Source: Candidatus Opimibacter iunctus
GTDB taxonomy: Bacteria > Bacteroidota > Bacteroidia > Chitinophagales > Saprospiraceae
DNA: 64,000 bases
Assembly: GCA_016716665.1 (NCBI GenBank)
Contig: JADJVH010000005.1
Location: 186,001-250,000 of the forward strand
Reading direction: 5' to 3'
Positions within the stretch are counted from its first letter, which is position 1. Each line of letters starts with the position of its first letter. This document shows positions 1-8,014 of this stretch, in pieces. The position numbers were made by a program, and so were the translations under genes. A model generated the notes under the pieces. The model did not search any database, was not told where the DNA came from, and worked only from the letters and a program-made list of their open reading frames with translations.

Positions 1-60
1 CCCTGAGAGGGGGGACTTAAGAAAATTCTATCTGCTCCCCCTTTCAGGGGGTTGGGGGTT
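1..60. repeat. REP-like G/C-run palindromic repeat (partial)
   Basis: This sequence lies just past the stop codon of the adaptor gene. It contains a C-run, CTTTCAG and a G-run (about 36-58) followed by a GGGTT tail. It resembles the CCCCCTTCGAAGGGGG elements at 6084-6117 and 33220-33253. It is cut by the window edge, so its full length is unknown. Confidence 0.5.
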
Positions 61-62
61 AA

Positions 63-1126
63 CTATTTTTCTATTGATATCTTATCCCCATCCTCCAGAA
101 ACCCACTACCGGCAGTAATCACCTCAGTGGCGCCTTCCAGTCCTGACTGAATGGCCACGCGCTCGCCTTCAAATTGCTGGATCTTTACAATTCTTTTTTC
201 AGCAACTCCATCCTTGGGCACATAGACGACTCCTGTGCGTCCGTTGGAGGACACCAGTGCTTCAACCGGAATGATGATGTACTCTGCCTTGACGGATGGA
301 ATGATTTCGATATGAGCGAGCATACCGGCAGCAATGCGCTTGTCCCTGGAGGGAATACTGAGTTCTACATCCAGAGTTCCGCTCAAGGGATTCGCTACAT
401 CGGATAGTCGCCTGACTTCACTCTCTATAGTCCATCCCGGATAGGCATCAAGGGTGATTTTTGCCTTTTCTCCTTTTTTGATCCTGCCCCAGTTTTTATC
501 GGTCAGGCCGGCTACAAGCTTCCAGTCTGCCTGCTGCACACCCATGATATAATATACCGGTACACCCGGTCCGGTAATTTCTCCTTCCTCCATGAGTTGA
601 GTGATGACCTTTCCTTCAATCGGGGAGTGGATCTGAGAGTACGCTACATTGAATTCAGCAATCTGCAGGGTTTTTTTTTTGCCATATCTACGGCAGTCCC
701 TGCATTCTGATATTGTTCGAGTGTTGCGATGCTGTCCCGATAGAGATTTTCAACACGCTGACGATCGCGCAATGCTTTTTCTACAGCAAACTTTGCCTGT
801 GTAGCCTGGGCTTCGATCTCTGTCATATCGAGTTGGGCAAGTAATTGTCCCTTACGGACCAGATCCCCTTCTTTGACATAGGTGCGTGCAATGACACCAC
901 CGGTCTTGAAGGAAGGTTTGGCCTCGGTATCGGACTGCACAATACCCGTGACGTGGATGACATCATCAAGGCTGGACATCGCTACAGGTGCGGTCCGTAC
1001 ATAAAAAACATCCGAAGGTTTTTCAGCAGGTACGCTTGCTGTTTCCCTGGATTCATTTTCACTGCAAGATGTGAATGCAAGGAAAACGCTGATGATTAGC
1101 AGGCTGATCGTCTTGGTCATGATCAT
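63..1126 (-). CDS. Efflux RND periplasmic adaptor (HlyD/AcrA family), frame broken at an A10 tract
   Basis: This is a membrane-fusion lipoprotein that would link an inner-membrane RND pump to an outer-membrane TolC channel. The N-terminal piece (1126-644) has a lipoprotein signal peptide (AFTSC, Cys21), the first lipoyl half (VRKGQLLAQLD) and helical hairpin sequence. The C-terminal piece (593-63) carries the second lipoyl half, beta-barrel and membrane-proximal regions. The pieces meet at ten A residues on the coding strand (671-680). One extra A restores a continuous protein through YSQIHSPIEGKV, a typical second lipoyl motif. It lies 15 bp downstream of the tolC-like gene in a TetR-TolC-adaptor operon. 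The RND pump gene would be expected beyond the left edge. The break may be a sequencing indel or transcriptional slippage. The family call is firm; the substrate is unknown. Confidence 0.88.
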
Positions 1127-1141
1127 TGATTTAGTGGTGTG

Positions 1142-2482
1142 TTAATTGATTGAGGTAATGGCTGCCATGCGTTCGATATTGACATGGCGTAGCCAGGATT
1201 GGTATTTGGCCAGATTTTGCTCCAGTTGCGTACTGGTCACTTCGGTGCGGGCATCGAGCAATTCGATGTAGTTGGACAAGCCTTCTTTATAGCGACGGAC
1301 CGTCTCGTCATAGAAGCGCTGATTAGACGCCAGCAGGTTGGTGAAGCTGTTGTATAAGGCGATATCCGAGCGCAGGTTTTCGATCTCTCCTTCTATCTGC
1401 ATCGCAAACGCGTTTTTGGTCCACTCATAATTGGCCTGTGTAGCGTCAAGTTGAGCCTTCCATTCCTTTTGTTTGAGCTGGCTTTTCTTGTTGTCCCAGA
1501 TTGGTATTTCAAGCTGGAGGCCGCCCAATGCGTAGCCACCCCAATCCGCAGCGAAGGCCTGTGAACCCAGGTCTAATTGTACGCCGAGTGTGGGAGCATG
1601 TTGTTTTTCTTCAAGCTGGAGTGCGAGTTCCTGTATCTTTTTTCCGGTTTGGATTTGCTGCAACTCTTCACGATGGGAGAGATCATATTGTTCCGGTATT
1701 GCCGGTACACCTTCGAAAGTGTCTGCCAGGATCTCTGTGCCTGCAGGCCTGTTGAGCAGGAAGTTGAAATTGGCTGCAGCGTTGATCCGGTTGGAAACTG
1801 ATTTTTCTCTGAGGGCACTGAGATGTTCGATATCAGATTGGATGCGCATCAATGCGGACGGGATCGCCTGGCCATTTTTGATCAGGCTTTCTGTGATACG
1901 CTTGTTTTCGTTGAGCAAGGTGAGGCCCTGGTCCATGATAGATATCGCTTCACCTGCGCGCATCCACTGGATGTATGCCGTCTTCACCTGTTGAGTAAGA
2001 TCACGGATCGTTTCATCAGTCTGCAATCCGGCCATGGTGACCTCTTCTTCCTTGATCAGTTTGTTATACTTGATTTCAGGTTGAAGGATGGGTTGGGTGA
2101 TGCGAAAGCGTGCATCGTAAAAATTGTTGGGTAGAAAGTTGAATTCCTGGTTGGCTACCGGCGGAAAGTTTTGCGTGCCGGTGATGTCATTGAGTGCACT
2201 ATAGACAGGATTTAACAAATCGCCCAGGGGCAATTCGATATTCCTTCCTTTATAGGCAGCAGTGTAAGTGGTGAGGAAATTGACTTCAGGGCCTGCGAGC
2301 TTGCCGGCATGTTGAAGGGCGTATTGTTGCTTGCGCTCAATAGCTTGCTTAGCGTCAACAGAGAGATTTTGCTCGATGGCTTCCTTGACGTATTGATCAA
2401 GAATGGCCTGGCTGTGGATTGATGACTGTGCACAGGCAAGGAGCAGGATAAAAAGTAAAATGCGGTTCATGTGGTGTGGCAT
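1142..2482 (-). CDS. TolC family outer-membrane efflux channel
   Basis: The product is 446 residues, normal for OEP/TolC proteins. It begins with a Sec signal peptide (MNRILLFILLLACAQSSIHS; Met5 at 2470 is an equally good start) and then has long helical, coiled-coil segments in two similar halves. The YKEGLSNYIELLDARTEV segment near the C-terminus is a typical TolC-family motif. It would form the trimeric outer-membrane duct for the adaptor encoded immediately downstream. It starts 15 bp after the tetR stop codon, so the three genes are probably co-transcribed and controlled by the TetR operator at 3155-3196. Confidence 0.9.
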   Translation of the reverse strand: MPHHMNRILLFILLLACAQSSIHSQAILDQYVKEAIEQNLSVDAKQAIERKQQYALQHAGKLAGPEVNFLTTYTAAYKGRNIELPLGDLLNPVYSALNDITGTQNFPPVANQEFNFLPNNFYDARFRITQPILQPEIKYNKLIKEEEVTMAGLQTDETIRDLTQQVKTAYIQWMRAGEAISIMDQGLTLLNENKRITESLIKNGQAIPSALMRIQSDIEHLSALREKSVSNRINAAANFNFLLNRPAGTEILADTFEGVPAIPEQYDLSHREELQQIQTGKKIQELALQLEEKQHAPTLGVQLDLGSQAFAADWGGYALGGLQLEIPIWDNKKSQLKQKEWKAQLDATQANYEWTKNAFAMQIEGEIENLRSDIALYNSFTNLLASNQRFYDETVRRYKEGLSNYIELLDARTEVTSTQLEQNLAKYQSWLRHVNIERMAAITSIN

Positions 2483-2497
2483 CTGAGTGAATGAATA

Positions 2498-3124
2498 TCA
2501 GGCGAGGCTTTTCTTGATCATATCGAGGAATACTTCATAGGCGCGGAACATAAATGCCTTTTGGTCTTCAGCGGCATAGATGTTGAGCCTTTCCTTGTTG
2601 TGCAACGAGACCAGTCCATGGACCTGGCTCCAGAGGATCAGGGATATTTCGTCAGGGTTGATGTCTTTTCTGAAATACCCGGCTTCCATGCACTCCCTGA
2701 TATTTTCCTTGAGCATGTTGATCGCAGCAGCACCGTCCTGCCAGAATTCTTCCTTGACGGCGAGGGCTTCCATGGTGCAGGAGAGAATAAACATCAGTTC
2801 ATAGTCCTGGGGGTTGTCTATCCCGTACTGGATATATCCCCGGCCGGTAGCCTGGAGTCGCTCGAGAGGATCGGGCATATTCTGGACGGACATGAACAGG
2901 GCTTCGATCTTGCATTCAAAGGCTTTGTCGTGGAGGGCCAGGAGCAGGTCGTTCTTGTCCTTGAAGTGATTGTAGATGATCCCCGGGCTGTATTCAATCT
3001 TGGAAGCGATCTTGCGAATGCTGGTATTTTCATAGCCCTCAGCCAGGAATATTTCCCTGGCCGCATTGAGAATCAGGTCTTTAACCGCATCCCTTTCCCT
3101 TTCTTTCCTTTCGTTAATCCCCAT
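2498..3124 (-). CDS. TetR/AcrR family transcriptional regulator
   Basis: This is a 208-residue repressor with an N-terminal helix-turn-helix (AAREIFLAEGYENTSIRKIA, about residues 20-40, then YNHFKDKNDLL) and a helical ligand-binding C-terminal domain. The frame is open up to 3157, but that Met lies inside the -7 promoter box, so the Met at 3124 (MGINERK) is chosen. It is first in the efflux operon and probably represses itself and the tolC/adaptor genes through the palindrome in its own promoter. Such regulators usually respond to the toxic compound exported; the inducer cannot be inferred. Confidence 0.92.
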   Translation of the reverse strand: MGINERKERERDAVKDLILNAAREIFLAEGYENTSIRKIASKIEYSPGIIYNHFKDKNDLLLALHDKAFECKIEALFMSVQNMPDPLERLQATGRGYIQYGIDNPQDYELMFILSCTMEALAVKEEFWQDGAAAINMLKENIRECMEAGYFRKDINPDEISLILWSQVHGLVSLHNKERLNIYAAEDQKAFMFRAYEVFLDMIKKSLA

Positions 3125-3154
3125 TGTTGAACATCTTTTAATTAAATAACGCTG

Positions 3155-3196
3155 CAAATATATTGAACACTGTTCAATTTACAAATGATGTTCAAT
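3155..3196 (-). promoter_or_regulatory. Bacteroidota promoter with embedded TetR-type operator
   Basis: On the minus strand a TTTG -33 box (3182-3185) is followed after 19 bp by TATATTTG (3155-3162), which fits TAnnTTTG. The spacer holds a perfect 17-bp palindrome, ATTGAACA-C-TGTTCAAT (3162-3178). Further half-sites TGTTCAAT (3189-3196) and TTGAACA (3127-3133) flank it. A protein bound here would block RNA polymerase directly. Box and palindrome are seen in the sequence; binding by the adjacent TetR protein is inferred. Confidence 0.8.
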
Positions 3197-3305
3197 GTTT
3201 TTTTTATTCTGGATGAACTTTATATGCCAATCAAATTGTTTTGGTAATATTGTCGTAGATATTTGGACAAATGTCGTTTTCTGAATTTAGCCAAAGCATA
3301 GGATT

Positions 3306-3866
3306 ATGAGTATATCAGCAGCGCATAAGCAAGGTGCAAAGTCAGTTGGCCTAAAGGCTAAAACTGATTCAGGAAGCCAATATGAATTATTGGATAAAGC
3401 TTTTTTGAAATATTTATCCGATGTTGGTTTGGCTGCAAACAATGCAATGGTGTCGGCCGGATCAATAGTTTCATCCTTCCCTGAGGCCATTGATAACCAT
3501 CTCCTGATGGTACAGATTATAAAAAAGGGAGTGACATACCCTCTTTTTGAAGAGATACAGAAACTCTCTTCGCTTACCGGTAAGGATTGGGCTGAAATCC
3601 TGAATATTTCCTTTAGGTCCCTCCAACGCTACAAAGAGCAAAACCAATTATTTAAGCCAATCCAATCGGAGAAAATCCTCGAATTGGGTGAGCTCTTTAT
3701 ACTAGGTAATGAGGTGTTTGGCGATGCCGAAAAGTTTAAGTTGTGGCTCGAGATGCCAAACTTTGCCCTTGGTAAAATGAAACCATCCTCGCTCCTCTCC
3801 GATTCTTATGGCCAGGACCTGGTGGTTAGTGAGCTCAACCGCATCAGCCATGGAATCCTTGCCTAA
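3306..3866 (+). CDS. Xre/MbcA/ParS-type antitoxin of a RES toxin pair
   Basis: This 186-residue protein has the layout of Xre-RES antitoxins: an N-terminal DNA-binding region (about residues 75-110, TGKDWAEILNISFRSLQRYK) and a C-terminal toxin-binding domain (DUF2384; KILELGELFILGNEVFGDAEKFKLWLE, split here as about residues 122-150). It should neutralise the toxin downstream and autorepress the operon. The stop codon overlaps the toxin start as TAATG, implying translational coupling. The family assignment rests on motif recognition and the gene pair. Confidence 0.88.
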   Translation: MSISAAHKQGAKSVGLKAKTDSGSQYELLDKAFLKYLSDVGLAANNAMVSAGSIVSSFPEAIDNHLLMVQIIKKGVTYPLFEEIQKLSSLTGKDWAEILNISFRSLQRYKEQNQLFKPIQSEKILELGELFILGNEVFGDAEKFKLWLEMPNFALGKMKPSSLLSDSYGQDLVVSELNRISHGILA

Positions 3867-4327
3867 TGGAATTGTTCAGACTGGCCCAATCAAAACATGG
3901 AAGAAAATTAAGTGGCAGAGGCGCTGCTATCAGTGGAGGACGATGGAATAGTCCTGGCACCGAAATAGTATACACTGCATCCAATAGGTCATTGGCAATG
4001 GCAGAGGTTGCAGTCCATTTTAGTTTAGCCACACTACCTGCCGGATATATGATGATGACCCTGCAGTTGCCTGATGCGCTTTCCGTTTCAACAGTAGAGG
4101 CAAAGGATCTTCCACCAAACTGGAATCAATTTCCTCCGCTCAAAGCCTCGCAGGCCATTGGAGACCGTTTTATTAAGGAAGGAAAGACATGTTTGCTCAA
4201 GGTGCCATCGGCCGTCACATCAGGCGATTTTAACTATCTGATCAATCCGGCACATCCTGATTTTAAAAAGATAAAGATTTCCGCATACGATCCGTTTCCG
4301 TTTGACCGAAGGCTGTTTAAGGATTAA
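3866..4327 (+). CDS. RES-domain toxin (NAD+ phosphorylase type)
   Basis: This 153-residue RES-family protein matches the usual toxin size. Visible family motifs are GGRWNSPG (about residues 24-31), YTASNRSLAMAEV and the closing NYLINPAHPDF, with polar residues typical of the NAD-binding pocket. Characterised RES toxins deplete cellular NAD+ by phosphorolysis. It follows the antitoxin with a 1-base TAATG overlap. The pair sits between an efflux operon and galE with no other mobile-element sign. Confidence 0.9.
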   Translation: MELFRLAQSKHGRKLSGRGAAISGGRWNSPGTEIVYTASNRSLAMAEVAVHFSLATLPAGYMMMTLQLPDALSVSTVEAKDLPPNWNQFPPLKASQAIGDRFIKEGKTCLLKVPSAVTSGDFNYLINPAHPDFKKIKISAYDPFPFDRRLFKD

Positions 4328-4503
4328 CGGATGAAATCGAAACAGGAGCTTATATGCGCATCTAATTATTGTAGCTTAATTTATGGATATACACAAATTG
4401 ATCTAAGATGACATAGTATCATCTCAATAGCGATCCGGTATGGCATACCCAAAAATATCCATACCAGTGATGAACTTTGTATTACATTGTACTTTCCTTA
4501 ACC

Positions 4504-4531
4504 CTAAACAATTAACATTAAACATTTAACC
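4504..4531. repeat. Heptamer-like array, TTAAACA type
   Basis: A degenerate run of about 7-bp units (CTAAACA, ATTAACA, TTAAACA, TTTAACC) ends 9 bp before the galE start. The same family occurs reversed at 59567-59604. Confidence 0.6.
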
Positions 4532-4539
4532 CAATAGCA

Positions 4540-5565
4540 TTGAGCTCACCAAGAATACTCGTCACCGGCGGATGCGGATACATCGGTAGCCATACAATAG
4601 TCGACCTGCTCGAATCCGGGTATGAGGTCGTATCTGTAGACAATGGCATCAACTCATCTTTTGATGTCCTGGATGGTATAGAGGCGATTACCGGAAAGCG
4701 GGTGATGAATATTGATGTTGATCTCAGCGAAACCGCAGAGGCAGTGGCCGCCATTAAAGAGCATGGCCCGTTTGATGGCATCATCCATTTTGCCGCGCTC
4801 AAGAGTGTGGAGGAATCGGTCTTCAAGCCGCTGCGCTATTTCCGCAACAACATCGGGAGTACACTCACCACGATGAAAATCATGGAGGATCTCAATGTAC
4901 CGCATCTGATCTTTTCGTCATCGTGTACCGTGTACGGCACTCCGGAGAACTTACCGGTCACTGAAGACACTCCAATGGGGCGTGCAGAAAACCCATATGG
5001 GGCTACCAAACAAACAGGAGAGATTCTGTATGATCAATATTTTAAAAACAAAACCGGCAAGACGGGCATATCCTTAAGGTACTTTAATCCGGCAGGTGCG
5101 CATCCTTCAGCACTCATCGGTGAATCCCCTACCCAAAAAGCAACCAATCTCGTCCCGGTCATCACGGAGACAGCAATAGGCCTGCGTGAATCGCTCATGG
5201 TATTTGGCGATGATTATCCAAGCAGGGATGGCAGTTGTATACGTGACTATGTCCACGTCACTGACCTGGCCCGTGCACACACCCTGGCGATAGATCACCT
5301 CCTTAAACAAATGAATCATCGTCCCTACGAAGTCTACAACCTCGGTATCGGACAGGGCGTGACGGTATTGGAAGCAATACATGCATTTCAGGAAGCCACA
5401 GGCGTTAATGTCAATTATATGATCGGGCCCCGCCGTGCAGGTGATGTGGCGGCCATCTACGCTGACAACACCCGTATTACTGATCAGTTGGGTTGGAAGC
5501 CTGAGCAGGATATACAGTCCATTATGCGATCAGCCTGGGCATGGGAGAAGGCAAGGAGAAAGTAG
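4540..5565 (+). CDS. galE: UDP-glucose 4-epimerase
   Basis: This 341-residue short-chain dehydrogenase-type epimerase interconverts UDP-glucose and UDP-galactose with bound NAD+. The sequence shows the Rossmann motif GGCGYIGSHT (residues 10-19), the SSSCTVYG active-site segment and YGATK (Tyr153, Lys157), plus the GalE-specific RYFNPAGAH. An in-frame stop just upstream and no suitable ATG make TTG at 4540 the likely start, giving MSSPRILVTGG. It probably supplies galactose for surface glycans. Family and full length are clear. Confidence 0.95.
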   Translation: MSSPRILVTGGCGYIGSHTIVDLLESGYEVVSVDNGINSSFDVLDGIEAITGKRVMNIDVDLSETAEAVAAIKEHGPFDGIIHFAALKSVEESVFKPLRYFRNNIGSTLTTMKIMEDLNVPHLIFSSSCTVYGTPENLPVTEDTPMGRAENPYGATKQTGEILYDQYFKNKTGKTGISLRYFNPAGAHPSALIGESPTQKATNLVPVITETAIGLRESLMVFGDDYPSRDGSCIRDYVHVTDLARAHTLAIDHLLKQMNHRPYEVYNLGIGQGVTVLEAIHAFQEATGVNVNYMIGPRRAGDVAAIYADNTRITDQLGWKPEQDIQSIMRSAWAWEKARRK

Positions 5566-5597
5566 CTATCTTCAACCTTCCAATCTGGCTGCCTGCT

Positions 5598-5987
5598 ATG
5601 AAAATCTTCAACCTCTTCCTGGCCGTATTATTTTTCCTTTTTGCCGCAGTGCAACTGAATGATACTCCCGGAGATATTCTTTTCTGGTTTATGATCTACG
5701 CACTGATAGCGTTCATCTCAGCCTTTGCCGCATTCAACAAATACAACATGTGGGCGATCCTGCTTGGACTGGCCGTGGTTGTCTTTGAGCTATTTAGGAA
5801 GTTCCCAACATTTGCTACCTGGATCGGAGAGGGCATGCCGAGCATAATAGCCGAAATGAAAGCCACAACACCATATGTCGAACTGGCAAGAGAATACCTG
5901 GGACTGGTGATCTGCCTGGCAGTACTGATCTTTCACTACGTGCGGTTTTCTAGAATCAGGAGACAAGAAGAACCTTTTGTGGAGTAA
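5598..5987 (+). CDS. TMEM220-like small membrane protein
   Basis: This 129-residue protein has four predicted membrane segments: MKIFNLFLAVLFFLFAAVQ, WFMIYALIAFISAFAAF, MWAILLGLAVVVFELF and LGLVICLAVLIFHYVRF. The opening (FAAVQLNDTPGDILFW) matches the transmembrane-220 family, whose function is unknown. The frame is open from 5541 inside galE, but the Met at 5598 gives the family-like N-terminus. It follows galE closely and may share its transcript. Confidence 0.75.
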   Translation: MKIFNLFLAVLFFLFAAVQLNDTPGDILFWFMIYALIAFISAFAAFNKYNMWAILLGLAVVVFELFRKFPTFATWIGEGMPSIIAEMKATTPYVELAREYLGLVICLAVLIFHYVRFSRIRRQEEPFVE

Positions 5988-6017
5988 GCATATTAGAAAC
6001 GGATTTTTCACACTCAC

Positions 6018-6117
6018 AACCCCCCATCCCCCTTCAAAGGAGGAGTTAAGATCATTACTCAACATAAAAGTTGAAAAGAAAAGCATGGCTCCCCCTTCGA
6101 AGGGGGTCGGGGGGTTG
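6018..6117. repeat. REP-like palindromic elements, two tandem forms
   Basis: Two related elements lie between convergent genes. One has a C-run, TTCAAAG and a G-poor right arm (about 6018-6045). The other contains the perfect palindrome CCCCCTTCGAAGGGGG (6091-6106) in a 34-bp unit at 6084-6117. That unit recurs exactly, in reverse orientation, at 33220-33253. Confidence 0.75.
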
Positions 6118-6129
6118 CGTTTCTGTCGC

Positions 6130-7491
6130 TCACCTCGGTATCAAATGTGAAAGCACCCACGTATATTTCTCCCAGTTCCATCGCCAGTCAGGCCCGTCCC
6201 AGGGACCTCCGATAGACGTATAGAGATAGGATAGCCGGACACTGAATATCATCAGGTAGATGACGAGAGAGAAGAAGGCACACCGGTAGGGGGGCTTGAG
6301 AATCGTAGAAGCATATTGATAGAGCCCAGCCAAAGGGATCGCCAGCAGGGCATAATACTCTACATAACAACGGTGTCCGAAGGCCCCGCCAAACCACCAG
6401 GCCCACCAACTCGCAAAGACATACGTCATGACTGAGAAAATCAAGAGCATCACCGGTGCCTGGAAATTTTTCTTAACCAACCCCAGGATCACCCCGACTA
6501 TCATCAGCAATACAAGGGGAGAATAGAGAAAAAGCCCGTTTTGTACATCAAACAAGACAGCAGCGATCTTGGGATGATTCCAGTATTTAAACCCTTCATC
6601 GGTGTAACTATAGTACAACCAACTCCCGGTCATTTCTTTCCAATAGAGCATCTGAGGAATAAAAAATAAAAATGCCCCTGGAACCATCCATGCTATAGTA
6701 CGGGCATGGGCGAGTAGAAACCGGATACGATCGCTCAGTGCACGGAAGGAATAGACATCATACATGAGCAGCAACAACACAACCACACAATTAGTCGGCC
6801 TGATGAGTACAATCCACCCCAATACTGCACCAAGGATGAAACTATTTGTGCGGCCAGGTTTTATTAGAAATGAGGGTAACAGGTAAAGGAATAAAGCAAA
6901 GAGGAAAAAAATGAATACATGGGCCACACTCATCTCCCTGGTTGCGTAGTGAAAAAGATTCGTACCCAAAAAGACGGACATCACTACCCAAAAAGCTATC
7001 ACAGGATCCACCATTCGCAGCAGTAACCTGCGGAGTAAAAACAATCCCAGAAAGGCAAACAGTAATCCACAGATGGCTATCGACCTGCAATAAACCGGGT
7101 TGAAATAATCAAGGGGATCCAGGCCATTGACAACACTCAGTGCGTATGCAGCTAGGAAAAAGGGAAATTCAAAGATGGCAACTCCGCAAGTGTACTTATC
7201 TACATATTCCCCCTGGTCATTGTAGTATGGCCAAACACTGCCGGGTGGCAGCTTATGAACATCCCTGATGATAAAGAGTGCCGGCAGATACTGGTAATAG
7301 CCCTCTGCATCTGACCATATCACAGATCTGGGGTTGACATTGATCCTGGATAACATCACCGGGATCATGAGGCTAAACAAGAGGACCAGATAGTGTTCTC
7401 TGATCAGTTTACCAATCCACCGGCTTGCCAGTCGACTGGCTTGCCAAAGGGAATAAACAGCATAGTCTAAAAAAGTTCCGCGATGAAGCAT
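6130..7491 (-). CDS. Polytopic membrane protein, possible glycosyltransferase-like
   Basis: This 453-residue protein has about ten hydrophobic helices. An early extracytoplasmic loop (SVIWSDAEGYYQYLPALF) contains the acidic Asp-Ala-Glu and aromatic residues seen in GT39/GT83-like dolichol-type mannosyltransferases, and a late loop is very Trp-rich (SWWAWWFGGAFGH). The topology suggests transfer of a lipid-linked sugar, but no diagnostic motif proves it. It stands alone, convergent with the TMEM220-like gene. The start at 7491 is the first Met; an internal start is possible. Confidence 0.6.
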   Translation of the reverse strand: MLHRGTFLDYAVYSLWQASRLASRWIGKLIREHYLVLLFSLMIPVMLSRINVNPRSVIWSDAEGYYQYLPALFIIRDVHKLPPGSVWPYYNDQGEYVDKYTCGVAIFEFPFFLAAYALSVVNGLDPLDYFNPVYCRSIAICGLLFAFLGLFLLRRLLLRMVDPVIAFWVVMSVFLGTNLFHYATREMSVAHVFIFFLFALFLYLLPSFLIKPGRTNSFILGAVLGWIVLIRPTNCVVVLLLLMYDVYSFRALSDRIRFLLAHARTIAWMVPGAFLFFIPQMLYWKEMTGSWLYYSYTDEGFKYWNHPKIAAVLFDVQNGLFLYSPLVLLMIVGVILGLVKKNFQAPVMLLIFSVMTYVFASWWAWWFGGAFGHRCYVEYYALLAIPLAGLYQYASTILKPPYRCAFFSLVIYLMIFSVRLSYLYTSIGGPWDGPDWRWNWEKYTWVLSHLIPR

Positions 7492-7817
7492 AAATGTACA
7501 TTTTAGTTGGCTATTGTACAGTCCTTCATCACATCAACCCCAGACATGGCTATGCCAAATCATGATTGATCCATGAATCAATAAAAAGCAAGAGGGAGGA
7601 AAATTGAAACTAAAACATCACCAGCTTTGTGGTGGTGGGCATGACACGATAAAGGATATACCAAATGTAGTCTCACCAGGAATGTGCAAAGTGAATTGCA
7701 TCCTGTAATGTCGCTTGGTTTACCAGAAATTGATATGAATGGTAGGCGCTGCGTCTAAAGGCAAATCAATGTGTACACTGTACGACAATAGATGAGATCA
7801 CCATAGGGGTTATTTAA
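7492..7817. other. Intergenic region with nothing recognised
   Basis: No credible reading frame, RNA gene or strong hairpin was recognised here. It separates the start of a membrane-protein gene from the repeat array at 7818. Confidence 0.5.
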
Positions 7818-7925
7818 GTGAAGAGTGAAAAGTGAAGAGTGATGCTTCGACTATGCTCAGCAACCGGAAGTGAAGAGTGAAGAGTGAAGAATGAAGAGTG
7901 AAGAATGAAGAATGAAGAGCAATGT
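7818..7925. repeat. Short tandem array, GAAGAGT/GAAGAAT heptamers
   Basis: Roughly 7-bp units (GTGAAGA, GTGAAAA, ATGAAGA) repeat, interrupted by a TTCGACTATGCTCAGCA element at about 7846-7862. The same heptamer family occurs at 38240-38330 and, reversed, at 33258-33301 and 59698-59730. Confidence 0.85.
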
Positions 7926-7940
7926 GCTGAGTGATAGTCA

Positions 7941-7994
7941 GTAATTTCAAAATGTAGAGACGCGATTAATCGCGTCTCTACATTTTGAAATTAC
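7941..7994. repeat. 54-bp perfect palindrome
   Basis: A perfect inverted repeat with no loop is centred between 7967 and 7968. Its 28-bp core (GTAGAGACGCGATT and its complement) is identical to the core at 46754-46781. The outer arms (GTAATTTCAAAAT) differ from that copy yet are perfectly self-complementary. It begins 20 bp past the stop codon of the SRPBCC gene and may end its transcript. Confidence 0.95.
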
Positions 7995-8014
7995 GACTGG
8001 TGATTCACGACTGG

